Positions 14,244-24,143 of a DNA stretch of 32,202 bases are shown in pieces. Source of the stretch: Syntrophorhabdus sp. (lineage in GTDB: Bacteria > Desulfobacterota > Syntrophorhabdia > Syntrophorhabdales > Syntrophorhabdaceae); contig JAAYAK010000267.1 in assembly GCA_012719415.1 (NCBI GenBank), positions 1-32,202 of the forward strand, in the 5' to 3' direction. A program made the position numbers and the translations under genes. Position 1 is the stretch's first letter, and the number at the start of each line of letters is the position of its first letter. The notes under the pieces were generated by a model. That model saw nothing but the letters and a program-made list of their open reading frames with translations. It was not told the DNA's origin and did no database searches.

Positions 14244-15262
14244 GCGAAGGACGCACCCCCGGTCCGGGCGTATCCCACCGCCGTGTGGTATGCGGCACGG
14301 TCGAAGAAGTAGACCAGGCGTTCCCCCAGCTCGAACATGCGGTAGATGTCGACGGCCTTTTCCCAGACACCGAAGGAATAGGTAAACATCCACACGTGTT
14401 TCTTGAGCAGGCTCAAGGAGCTGATGGCCTCTTCCAGCGGCACCCCTCCCTCCTTGCGCTCGCTGCCCAGGCTGCGGTAGAAGGAGGTGAACTCGCTCTC
14501 GCTTTTCTCCTTTCTCAACCAGGCGCCGAACTGGCCCATGATGACCATGGCCCTCGCGTGCAGGGCCTGCCTGTCAAGGCGCCGATAGGAGCGTGTCGAG
14601 GGGTTGGTCGTGATATCGTCGAGCCACAAGCTGACGATCTTCCCCGAGTTCTCCTGCACGGCATTCGCGAGTTCGTCGGACAGAAGGATGACGGGGTAGC
14701 CGATCCTGTCCTTGACGGTGCTCTCCACGAAGGTCTCAAAAGAGTCGTGCATGCTCCAGAGGTCCTTCTTCAGCTCCACGAACTTCGCCAGCGCCTTCTC
14801 CTGGGAGTCAAAGGCAAGCTTCGGGAGGTTCATGACGGGGAAATACCTCGCCTCCGAGGCGTCATCCCCGGCCTTTTCGTGTCCGCCTGTCTTTTCGACC
14901 TCGAAGGTCACGATGACGAGCTCGCCGTAGAGCGGGTTCACGTGGGAACCAACGTCGAGGAGCTGCACGATCCTGCCCTCGACCCCGGCCTCCTCCTTCA
15001 ACTCGCGAAGGGCGGCGTCCTCTATGCTTTCCCCCGTTTCCGCGAAACCGATGGGGCAGCACCACATGCCTTTGAAGGGCTCCTTCGCCCGGCGCACGAG
15101 CAGTATCTCACGCTTCGCGTTCGCAAGGATCACCGACGCTACGGGCAGCGGGTTCTCGTAATACACGGTGTCGCATCCGGCACACACCTGCCTGTGCTTG
15201 CCGTCAAGGAAGTCGGTGCCGAGAACCATGCCGCAATGGGCGCAATAGACCTTCTTTTTCAT
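14240..15262 (-). CDS. Zinc-ribbon Nudix hydrolase fused to an RsbRD-like helical domain
   Basis: 340 residues in three parts. Residues 1-35 form a zinc ribbon (C7, C10, C27, C30). Residues ~38-160 are a Nudix domain with a complete Nudix box G72-x5-E78-x7-R86-E87-x2-E90-E91-x-G93, so hydrolysis of a nucleoside-diphosphate-linked substrate is expected. Residues ~175-335 are almost all helical: SDELANAVQENSGKIVSLWL, then LDRQALHARAMVIMGQFGAWL, then SLLKKHVWMFTYSFGVWEKA. This resembles the RsbRD N-terminal/globin-like sensor fold of stress-signalling proteins, although I am only moderately sure. Most zinc-ribbon Nudix proteins stop after the catalytic domain, so the fusion is unusual. ATG 15262 overlaps the methyltransferase stop (ATGA). 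Confidence 0.82.
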   Translation of the reverse strand: MKKKVYCAHCGMVLGTDFLDGKHRQVCAGCDTVYYENPLPVASVILANAKREILLVRRAKEPFKGMWCCPIGFAETGESIEDAALRELKEEAGVEGRIVQLLDVGSHVNPLYGELVIVTFEVEKTGGHEKAGDDASEARYFPVMNLPKLAFDSQEKALAKFVELKKDLWSMHDSFETFVESTVKDRIGYPVILLSDELANAVQENSGKIVSLWLDDITTNPSTRSYRRLDRQALHARAMVIMGQFGAWLRKEKSESEFTSFYRSLGSERKEGGVPLEEAISSLSLLKKHVWMFTYSFGVWEKAVDIYRMFELGERLVYFFDRAAYHTAVGYARTGGASFA

Positions 15263-16038
15263 TTTCCTGCCAGGAATATCCTGTCGTTCTTGTTGAAGCT
15301 GAGCTCGCCCTTCCGGCTGAGCTCGGAGAGCATCTTGTCCCGGACGACGCGGGGGTCCACATCCTTTTCGATGAATTCCCTCTTGAAATCGATGTACAGG
15401 GCGAGGGACTCTTCGTCGCCCTCGCGAAAGACGAGCGCGTTCGGGTAATCAATGCGGTCCACCGTCGCAAAGTGCCGCCCGAGGAGCGCCTCGCCGTTCT
15501 CGGCGGAAAACCGCTCTATGACCTTTCTCAGGTTCCTGAAATCGAAGTAGTGCTGCCCCTCTTCAAGCATGGAAACGCTGTGGGTCAGGGACAGGAACAG
15601 CCCCCCGGGCTTGAGGACCCGGGCCATCTCACCGACGGCACCGGGGAAGAAATACAGGGAATAGAGGGACAGCACGAGATCGAAGTGGTTGGACGGCAGT
15701 CCCGTCGGCGCGGGCAGCGTCACCACCCGGAAGGCGGCATCGCGGGCCCGGGCGGCCGCGACCGCGAGGAAAGGGGCCTCATTCTCCGCAAGGCAGTCCA
15801 CTCCGACGATGAGGTCGAGCCCCTCGGGCATCACCTGCTCGAACCAGCCGTACCCGCAGCCGACATCGAGAACGCTCTTCACCCGGGGCCAGGGCACCGC
15901 GTCGCGGACAACGCTCCTGATATCCCTTCTGTTGCGGGAATGCTCCCGTATGATGGTCCCGACCCGCGCGTGAAGGTCGTGGTCCCTGTAGCTCCCGATT
16001 ATCCCGGCGCTCCCTTCCCACGCGTCCGTCTCGGCCAT
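15259..16038 (-). CDS. Class I SAM-dependent methyltransferase
   Basis: 259 residues. The SAM-binding motif I is VLDVGCGYGWFEQV; motif II is the acidic VGVDCLAENEAPF, and motif IV is NHFDLVLSLYSLYFFPGAV, followed by ARVLKPGGLFLSLTHS. This is the Methyltransf_11/25 type of fold. The C-terminal ~90 residues (YFDFRNLRKVIERF onward) carry no recognised domain and may determine the substrate, which is unknown. ATG 16038 with AGGGGG upstream is preferred; the frame extends to 16071 but would overlap the previous gene. It sits between the Sua5/YciO/YrdC gene (10 bases upstream) and the Nudix gene (4-base overlap), so it belongs to the same polycistronic message. Confidence 0.85.
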   Translation of the reverse strand: MAETDAWEGSAGIIGSYRDHDLHARVGTIIREHSRNRRDIRSVVRDAVPWPRVKSVLDVGCGYGWFEQVMPEGLDLIVGVDCLAENEAPFLAVAAARARDAAFRVVTLPAPTGLPSNHFDLVLSLYSLYFFPGAVGEMARVLKPGGLFLSLTHSVSMLEEGQHYFDFRNLRKVIERFSAENGEALLGRHFATVDRIDYPNALVFREGDEESLALYIDFKREFIEKDVDPRVVRDKMLSELSRKGELSFNKNDRIFLAGK

Positions 16039-16048
16039 TCTCAACCCC

Positions 16049-16663
16049 CTACCGGGAGATGCGGTCCTCAAGGGCGCCCTTCCCTTCCCTCAGCAGCTCC
16101 ACGGCCTCGTCGGCGAGCCTTACCACCGTCGATGGTTCGCTTACCAGGACCCCACCGTCGACCACGAGGGAGATGTTGTTCCCAAAGGTCTTTTCGATGA
16201 CCCGCGGGTCCGTCATGACCTCGTCCCCGGAGATCCGGGCGCTCGTATTGATGACGGGCCGGCCGCAGAGCGCCGCTATGGCCACCGGCGCCGGGTGGGC
16301 CGGTATCCTCACCCCGACCTCTTTTCTGTCCGTCATGAGAAGCTTGGGGATGATCTTCCTCGCCTTGAGGACAAAGGTGAAGGGTCCCGGCAGGTACCAT
16401 TTTACAATGTCAAAGGAGAAATCGCTCAGGACGGCATAGGTGCTTATGTCCTTCATGTCCCTGCAGATGATGCTGAGCGCTCTCTTGGGGTCAAGGCGCT
16501 TCATCGCGTAGAGTTTCCGAATGGACCTTATGTTGAAAAGGTCGCACCCGATCCCGTAGTGCGTGTCCGTGGGGTATGCGATGACACCGCCTTCCTGCAT
16601 CGTCCTCACGATGAGGTCCGTCACCTTCTTCTTCGGCCGCTCCGGGTTCCACTCAACGATCAT
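16049..16663 (-). CDS. Sua5/YciO/YrdC-family protein (threonylcarbamoyl-AMP synthase type)
   Basis: 204 residues forming one YrdC-like domain. Proteins of this fold that act as TsaC/Sua5 make threonylcarbamoyl-AMP for the t6A modification of ANN-decoding tRNAs. Visible signatures are GGVIAYPTDTHYGIGCDLFN near the N-terminus, KRLDPKRALSIICRDM, LPGPFTFVLKA, and VGVRIPAHPAPVAIAA. The basic nucleotide/RNA-binding residues around KR...K are present. The length and the DPKRALSIICRD stretch are closer to the YciO subgroup, whose role is less clear, so tsaC is not assigned. The gene overlaps the upstream methyltransferase by 4 bases (ATGA). Family certain, precise function not. Confidence 0.87.
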   Translation of the reverse strand: MIVEWNPERPKKKVTDLIVRTMQEGGVIAYPTDTHYGIGCDLFNIRSIRKLYAMKRLDPKRALSIICRDMKDISTYAVLSDFSFDIVKWYLPGPFTFVLKARKIIPKLLMTDRKEVGVRIPAHPAPVAIAALCGRPVINTSARISGDEVMTDPRVIEKTFGNNISLVVDGGVLVSEPSTVVRLADEAVELLREGKGALEDRISR

Positions 16664-17241
16664 GTCTTCCTCGCCACCAGTTGTGCTGTCGCACGCTTTC
16701 TCCCCTTGTGTTCCCTGATCCCTTCGTGGTAGTGGATGGGCTCGAACCCCGGGAAAAGGGCCGGAAGTTCTCCCTCATCAAGAAGAAAGGCGGGGTTCCT
16801 GGGATGGTCCACATCACCGCCCGCCCTGAGGAATGTCTCATACATAAGTATACCACCCCTGTCGAGGACCCCTGCGATGTCCCTGGTGATCTCCCGGAGC
16901 AGGAAGTAGAAGACGATGACCCCTCGGAAAGAACCTTTCCTGAACGGCATGCCTGCCGCGTCGCCCTGCACCATCGCGATGCTGAGGCCCCGTGCCACCG
17001 CGGCCTGCCGGGCGATCTTCAACCCCTCCCACGAGCGTTCAAGGCCCGTCACCTGAATGCCCTTCGACGCGAGAAAGAGGGCGTCTCTCCCGCTGCCCAT
17101 GGCAATGTCGGCCGTGGGCCCGGTGAAAAGATGGTGGTACTCCACAAGGAGATCGTGGGCGTCGTCGGCACCGTCGTAGAAACCCTTTCGATACTTGTCG
17201 TCCCAGTCGGGTGTCTCGTGGTCCCCGCTTTCCTTCCTCAT
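16660..17241 (-). CDS. Small TehB-like SAM-dependent methyltransferase
   Basis: 193 residues. A class I methyltransferase core begins with DWDDKYRKGFYDGADDAHDLL, then the SAM-binding segment ADIAMGSGRDALFLASKG with motif I as MGSGRD and acidic end GLERS. This is followed by MVQGDAAGMPF and FRGVIVFYFLLREI. The order and sizes resemble TehB/thiopurine-type methyltransferases and other small soluble enzymes of that group; the substrate cannot be read from the sequence. It is the first gene of the minus-strand unit, beginning 90 bases from the divergent HAD phosphatase gene, and its stop overlaps the next start (ATGA). Confidence 0.83.
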   Translation of the reverse strand: MRKESGDHETPDWDDKYRKGFYDGADDAHDLLVEYHHLFTGPTADIAMGSGRDALFLASKGIQVTGLERSWEGLKIARQAAVARGLSIAMVQGDAAGMPFRKGSFRGVIVFYFLLREITRDIAGVLDRGGILMYETFLRAGGDVDHPRNPAFLLDEGELPALFPGFEPIHYHEGIREHKGRKRATAQLVARKT

Positions 17242-17266
17242 CCGCCCCGGATTCCTCCACGGTACT

Positions 17267-17272
17267 ATTATA
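17267..17272 (-). promoter_or_regulatory. Possible -10 element for the methyltransferase operon
   Basis: A perfect TATAAT on the minus strand lies 26 bases before the methyltransferase ATG. No convincing -35 hexamer is found 16-18 bases upstream, so this is a partial promoter at best or needs an activator. No clear plus-strand promoter for the divergent phosphatase was found in the same 89-base gap. Confidence 0.35.
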
Positions 17273-17330
17273 GTCCATCGGCGGCCCTTAAAGGATAGCT
17301 TTTTTTCGCTGTCGATGATATATAAGACCC

Positions 17331-17969
17331 ATGGCCACCAGGATAGTCTTCCTCGACTGCGATGGCACCCTCACCACCGTCAAGAGCAGCTGGGAGTATC
17401 TCCACCGGCGCCTCAACCTGTGGAACGGCAATGCCGATGAGTACCAGACCCTCTTCAGGCAGGGCGTGATCGACTACCGCGAGTTCTGCAGACGGGACGC
17501 GCTCCTGTGGAGGGGCCTTTCCGTGGGTGATCTCAAATCCATGATCGGTGAGATACCATACCAGCCCGGCGCGAAAGACCTCGTCGCGTCCCTCAAGGGG
17601 GCCGGGATCATCACTGTCATCGTTTCAACCGGCCTGTCCTTCCTAGTTGAAAAGGTGCGCGGCGAGCTTTCCATCGATCTGTCCTTTTCCAACGACCTCC
17701 TTTACCGGGACGGCCGCCTGTCGGGGGAAATATCCATAAACGTCGATCACGACCTGAAGGGCCCTGTTGTCCGGCGGACCCTTGAGCGGCTCCGTTTGTC
17801 CCCGGCGGAGGCTTCGGCCATCGGTGACGGGGAGGGGGACAGTGGCATGTTCGAGGAGGTTGGCCTGCCCATCGGTTTCAACACGAACGGTTCGCCGCGT
17901 CGTTTCCCGCCGCGGACGGTGTACATTGACGAACTCCGTGAAGCAAAACCCTTACTGGGGGTTGTCTGA
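17331..17969 (+). CDS. HAD-superfamily phosphatase, SerB-like (subfamily IB)
   Basis: 212 residues. HAD motif I is FLDCDGTLT with nucleophile D9 and acid D11; motif II is VIVSTGLS; the motif III lysine is in DHDLKGPVV; motif IV is IGDGEGDSGMF. Together these give a complete active site for a phosphomonoesterase of the phosphoserine phosphatase (IB) type, with a four-helix cap between motifs I and II (about residues 18-85). The real substrate may be phosphoserine or another small phosphate ester. The gene overlaps the following NlpC/P60 gene by a single base (TGATG), indicating translational coupling and perhaps a shared envelope-related role. Confidence 0.87.
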   Translation: MATRIVFLDCDGTLTTVKSSWEYLHRRLNLWNGNADEYQTLFRQGVIDYREFCRRDALLWRGLSVGDLKSMIGEIPYQPGAKDLVASLKGAGIITVIVSTGLSFLVEKVRGELSIDLSFSNDLLYRDGRLSGEISINVDHDLKGPVVRRTLERLRLSPAEASAIGDGEGDSGMFEEVGLPIGFNTNGSPRRFPPRTVYIDELREAKPLLGVV

Positions 17970-18433
17970 TGAAGATGTTGGCCGCGCGGTGCGCCGTGCT
18001 CATGTGCATCTCCCTTATGTTCCTCATCCCCTCCTGCGCTCCGAAGAAGGTTCGGATATATGACATGCCGGAAGGGGCCCGAAGCGATCTCGTGCAGATC
18101 GCCCTGGCGCAACAGGGCAAGAAATACCGCAGCGGTGCGAAGGGACCGGACTACTTCGACTGCAGCGGGCTCGTCTATTTCACCTACAGGCAGGCGGGCA
18201 TCTCTGTGCCGCTCACGGCCGAGGCACAGGGACGCTATGGCGCCGAGATATCCCGGGGGGAGACCCAACCCGGGGACCTCGTTCTCTTCAGGATCAAGAA
18301 CGACGACCATATCGGGATTATGGTCAACGGCTCTGATTTCGTTCACGCCTCCAAATCGAGGGGGGTGGCCATCGACTCCTTGGAATCAACCTACTGGCGC
18401 AGGTACCTGATAGGGTTCAGAAAATTGATGTAG
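17969..18433 (+). CDS. NlpC/P60 peptidoglycan hydrolase lipoprotein
   Basis: 154 residues. A short basic start and hydrophobic stretch end in LIPSC, a plausible lipobox with acylated C23, so the protein should be membrane-anchored outside the cytoplasm. The NlpC/P60 catalytic domain follows: C65 in DYFDCSGLV, H114 in DDHIGIMV, and a polar third residue nearby (H126 in FVHAS). Such enzymes cleave D-glutamyl-meso-diaminopimelate bonds in stem peptides. The domain is compact and complete, without SH3 or LysM repeats. It ends 212 bases before dnaA, and no strong terminator was seen between them. Confidence 0.9.
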   Translation: MKMLAARCAVLMCISLMFLIPSCAPKKVRIYDMPEGARSDLVQIALAQQGKKYRSGAKGPDYFDCSGLVYFTYRQAGISVPLTAEAQGRYGAEISRGETQPGDLVLFRIKNDDHIGIMVNGSDFVHASKSRGVAIDSLESTYWRRYLIGFRKLM

Positions 18434-18491
18434 GGGCAGGGGAACGGGGAACAGCTTGCGGGAGGATGGCCAAAAGGGGCGAGGAAAACTA

Positions 18492-18520
18492 TTGACTTGC
18501 AGAAAAATGTTCTGTAGAAT
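18492..18520 (+). promoter_or_regulatory. Sigma-70 promoter for dnaA
   Basis: TTGACT (18492-18497) and TAGAAT (18515-18520) are exactly 17 bases apart, 125 bases before the dnaA ATG. The ~120-base leader contains the three DnaA boxes, so DnaA can repress its own synthesis. A further TTGACA at 18549 lacks a good -10. Confidence 0.65.
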
Positions 18521-18604
18521 TGGATACACGTTACCCGGCACATTACTGTTGACAAGATTCTCAGTTACATTAGGGTCAATTCCAAGCCTCTGGGGTACTA
18601 CTAG

Positions 18605-18635
18605 TTTTCCACATATGTTGAAAAGTTGTTGAAAC
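18605..18635. promoter_or_regulatory. Three phased DnaA boxes before dnaA (oriC, left part)
   Basis: TTTTCCACA (+, 18605-18613), TTTTCAACA (-, 18616-18624) and GTTTCAACA (-, 18627-18635) begin at exact 11-bp steps, so they face the same side of the helix. They match the TTWTNCACA-type consensus with one or two substitutions. The last ends 10 bases before the dnaA ATG and covers the place where a ribosome site would be; no Shine-Dalgarno sequence is seen there. TACTACTAG, a trinucleotide run, abuts the first box on its left. Confidence 0.6.
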
Positions 18636-18645
18636 AATCCATACC

Positions 18646-19962
18646 ATGTCTGACATCCTTTCCGAAATAAAGCCCAAAATAGCCTCCATTGTCAGTGAGG
18701 ACAGCTTCAAGACGTGGATAGAACCGCTCAGTTTCATAGACCTTACGAACCACAACTGCCGAATCGGGGTACCCAACGCCTTCTTCCGGGACTGGGTTTC
18801 GGAGAACTTCGAGCCCATCATCGTTACCCTCCTCAAAGACGTGACGAACGAGGATGTGAAGATCGAATATGTGCTGAGAAAGGACGAGAAGGCGGACGAC
18901 AAGAAAAGGTCTGTCGCAAGGAAGCAGGTCCCCTACAGTCAGTTCAATCCAAAATATACCTTCGAGAACTTCGTGGTGGGCACAAGCAACCAGTTTGCCA
19001 ATGCCGCCTGTCTGGCCGTATCGACGAACCCGGGCAAGACATACAATCCTCTTTTCATATACGGTGGGGTAGGACTCGGCAAGACACATCTTCTCAACGC
19101 CGTCGGTAACTTCCTTGTCAAGCACGGGACGACCAATCCCGACCGCATATGCTATATCACCGCGGAGACCTTCACCAATGAACTCATCAATTCCATACGG
19201 TATGAGAAGATGGATGATTTCCGGAACAGGTTCAGGAAGATGGACATTATTCTCATCGATGATATTCAGTTCATTGCCGGGAAGGAGAGGACACAGGCGG
19301 AATTCTTTCACACCTTTAACACGCTGTACGACAACATGAAGCAGATCGTCGTTACAAGCGACAAATTCCCCAGGGATATCGAGAATTTCGAGGAGCGTCT
19401 CAAATCGCGCTTTGAGTGGGGCCTCGTCGCGGATATACAAACACCGGACATAGAAACAAAGGTCGCCATTCTCAACAAGAAGGCCGAGGCTGAAAAGATC
19501 AATCTGCCCCTCGACGTTGCCTTCTTCATAGCAAACAATTCCGAGGATTCGATCCGGTCCCTGGAGGGCACCCTCATCCGTGTCGGCGCGTATGCATCAC
19601 TCAACAACACACCTATCACCACGGACCTCGTCAAACAGATCATGAGCCATATCATCAGGGACAAGAACAAGGAGATCACCATTGATATGATCCTCAAGGA
19701 GGTATGTTCGCACTTTTCCGTCACCATCGGTGATATACGGTCAAGCAAGCGGATCAAATCCATTATGGTTCCGCGTCAGGTGGCAATGTACCTCTCGAGG
19801 AAGATGACCGATTCTTCCCTCGTCAGCATCGGGGAGAAACTGGGTGGAAAGGACCACGCCACCGTGCTCCACTCCATAAAGAAGATAGATGGTGAATTAA
19901 ATGTTAAAAAGGAGTTGAAAAGCAGTGTTGAAAAGATCGTTCAGAGATTGAAGTCAACATGA
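18646..19962 (+). CDS. dnaA: Chromosomal replication initiator DnaA
   Basis: 438 residues. Domain I (1-~78) starts SDILSEIKPKIASIVSEDSFKTWIEPL. Domain II is very short, only about 20 charged residues (KDEKADDKKRSVARK). The AAA+ domain III begins at NPKYTFENFVVG, with Walker A GGVGLGKTH near 140-148 and Walker B IILIDDIQF ending at 210. Domain IV carries the DnaA signature GKDHATVLHSIKKI near 402-414, which reads DnaA boxes. The protein melts oriC and loads helicase. No clear ribosome site precedes ATG 18646, and DnaA boxes press against it, which suggests tight autoregulation. dnaN follows after 117 bases that hold more boxes. Confidence 0.98.
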   Translation: MSDILSEIKPKIASIVSEDSFKTWIEPLSFIDLTNHNCRIGVPNAFFRDWVSENFEPIIVTLLKDVTNEDVKIEYVLRKDEKADDKKRSVARKQVPYSQFNPKYTFENFVVGTSNQFANAACLAVSTNPGKTYNPLFIYGGVGLGKTHLLNAVGNFLVKHGTTNPDRICYITAETFTNELINSIRYEKMDDFRNRFRKMDIILIDDIQFIAGKERTQAEFFHTFNTLYDNMKQIVVTSDKFPRDIENFEERLKSRFEWGLVADIQTPDIETKVAILNKKAEAEKINLPLDVAFFIANNSEDSIRSLEGTLIRVGAYASLNNTPITTDLVKQIMSHIIRDKNKEITIDMILKEVCSHFSVTIGDIRSSKRIKSIMVPRQVAMYLSRKMTDSSLVSIGEKLGGKDHATVLHSIKKIDGELNVKKELKSSVEKIVQRLKST

Positions 19963-20079
19963 TTCAACAGTTACCATAGTTTTTTGCACAGCGTCCATTT
20001 TCATTTAATCCTGTGAAGTCAGTTGGTTGCACGTTTTTCAACATTTTAACATCACTTATCTGTTATGAGGAGTTAATCT
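19926..20079. other. oriC: Right part of oriC: DnaA boxes and AT-rich stretch
   Basis: TTTTCAACA occurs on the minus strand at 19926-19934 (inside the dnaA 3' end) and on the plus strand at 20035-20043; TTTTGCACA lies at 19982-19990. The 117-base dnaA-dnaN gap is markedly richer in A/T than the rest of the window (for example 20041-20079), a candidate unwinding region. dnaA-dnaN gaps are common origin locations. Which of the two flanks of dnaA unwinds is not decidable from sequence. Confidence 0.55.
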
Positions 20080-21165
20080 ATGAAAATAATACTAGATAAG
20101 AACACCATCCTGCAGCCAATATCGAAGATCGTCTCAATAACGGAAAAAAGGTCACTTATGCCTATCCTTTCAAATATCCTCATCGATTTTGGGAAAGAGA
20201 GGACAACCGTATATTCTACGGATCTGGAAGTGAGTGCCATCACACATATAGATTTTGTAACTGACATGGAAAGGAAGATCGTTGTCCATGGGAGGAAGTT
20301 CCTGGAGATACTCAAAGAGTTGGACCATGGTGAGATAGAATTTGTTTTCGAGGACAATGTGATGACGATCCGGCAGAAGATGACGGAGATATCCCTGAGC
20401 CTTCAGGATCCTGAGGAGTTTCCCGAAACAAAGGAGATATCGGCAGGAGAAGAATTCACGATTCCGGGCAGTATCCTGCTGGAGATGATAGACAAAGTGG
20501 AATTCGCGGTTTCCATCGACGAGACACGCTACATATTGACCGGTATGTTCATGAAAGGCCAGGAGGGCAAGGTCGTCGTTGTGGGCACTGACGGTTTCCG
20601 GATGGCACTCTATCAGAGGGATGTCGACGGATTGAAATCATTTCAGGGGATGACGATCCCGAGAAGGTCGGTATCCGAGGTGGAGAGGATGATCGGGGAG
20701 GATGAGGACGTGCGTATCGTGATAGATGAGAAGCACGTCCAGTTCAGCACCGAAAAGATGAGAATAATCTCGCGGATCATCGAGGGGAATTTCCCGGATT
20801 ATGAGAACGTTCTTCCCTCAGGCAACACGAACATCGCCGAGGTGGAGAGGGAAGCGCTCTTTAAGGGTCTCAAGAGGGTGTCTTCCATCATAGGGAGATC
20901 GGAGCCGGTGAAGATGACGTTCTCCGGGAATATGATGACGATAGAGGCTGAGTCCGACATCGGCAGGGCCCGCGAGGTCGTTGACGTGGTATACGATGGT
21001 GAAGAAACTACAATGAACTTCAACGTGAAGTTCCTGACAGATGTCGTAACCCATCTGACAGGGGATGCCGTGACGATAGCGGCGCCGAAGGCGTATGGCG
21101 CAGTCCTCTTCAGGTCCGGGGATGTGGAGGGTTACAAGAACATAGTCATGCCTATAAGGATATGA
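20080..21165 (+). CDS. dnaN: DNA polymerase III beta sliding clamp
   Basis: 361 residues, the usual clamp length. It forms a ring-shaped dimer that tethers polymerase III to DNA. The three repeated beta-clamp domains are recognisable: MKIILDKNTILQPISKIVSITEKRSLMPILSNILI opens domain 1, FTIPGSILLEMIDKVEFAVSIDETRYILTGMFM domain 2, and the third ends VVTHLTGDAVTIAAPKAYGAVLFR with the C-terminal VMPIRI. The protein-binding cleft residues around TDGFRMAL and the C-terminal MPIRI are present. A good ribosome site (AGGAG) lies eight bases before ATG 20080. gyrB begins 3 bases after the stop; the recF gene that often lies between them is missing here. Confidence 0.97.
   Translation: MKIILDKNTILQPISKIVSITEKRSLMPILSNILIDFGKERTTVYSTDLEVSAITHIDFVTDMERKIVVHGRKFLEILKELDHGEIEFVFEDNVMTIRQKMTEISLSLQDPEEFPETKEISAGEEFTIPGSILLEMIDKVEFAVSIDETRYILTGMFMKGQEGKVVVVGTDGFRMALYQRDVDGLKSFQGMTIPRRSVSEVERMIGEDEDVRIVIDEKHVQFSTEKMRIISRIIEGNFPDYENVLPSGNTNIAEVEREALFKGLKRVSSIIGRSEPVKMTFSGNMMTIEAESDIGRAREVVDVVYDGEETTMNFNVKFLTDVVTHLTGDAVTIAAPKAYGAVLFRSGDVEGYKNIVMPIRI

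Positions 21166-24124
<2,959 letters not shown>

Positions 24125-24143
<19 letters not shown>

Noticed and set aside
14934-14949. Second parS-like candidate around CACGTG (GGGTTCACGTGGGAAC)
   Set aside because: The half-sites are shifted by one base relative to the parS palindrome, so matches outside CACGTG are poor, and it lies inside the Nudix coding sequence.
18549-18575. Second dnaA promoter starting at TTGACA 18549
   Set aside because: The -10 at the right distance (TAGGGT) matches at only three positions; the promoter at 18492-18520 is much better.
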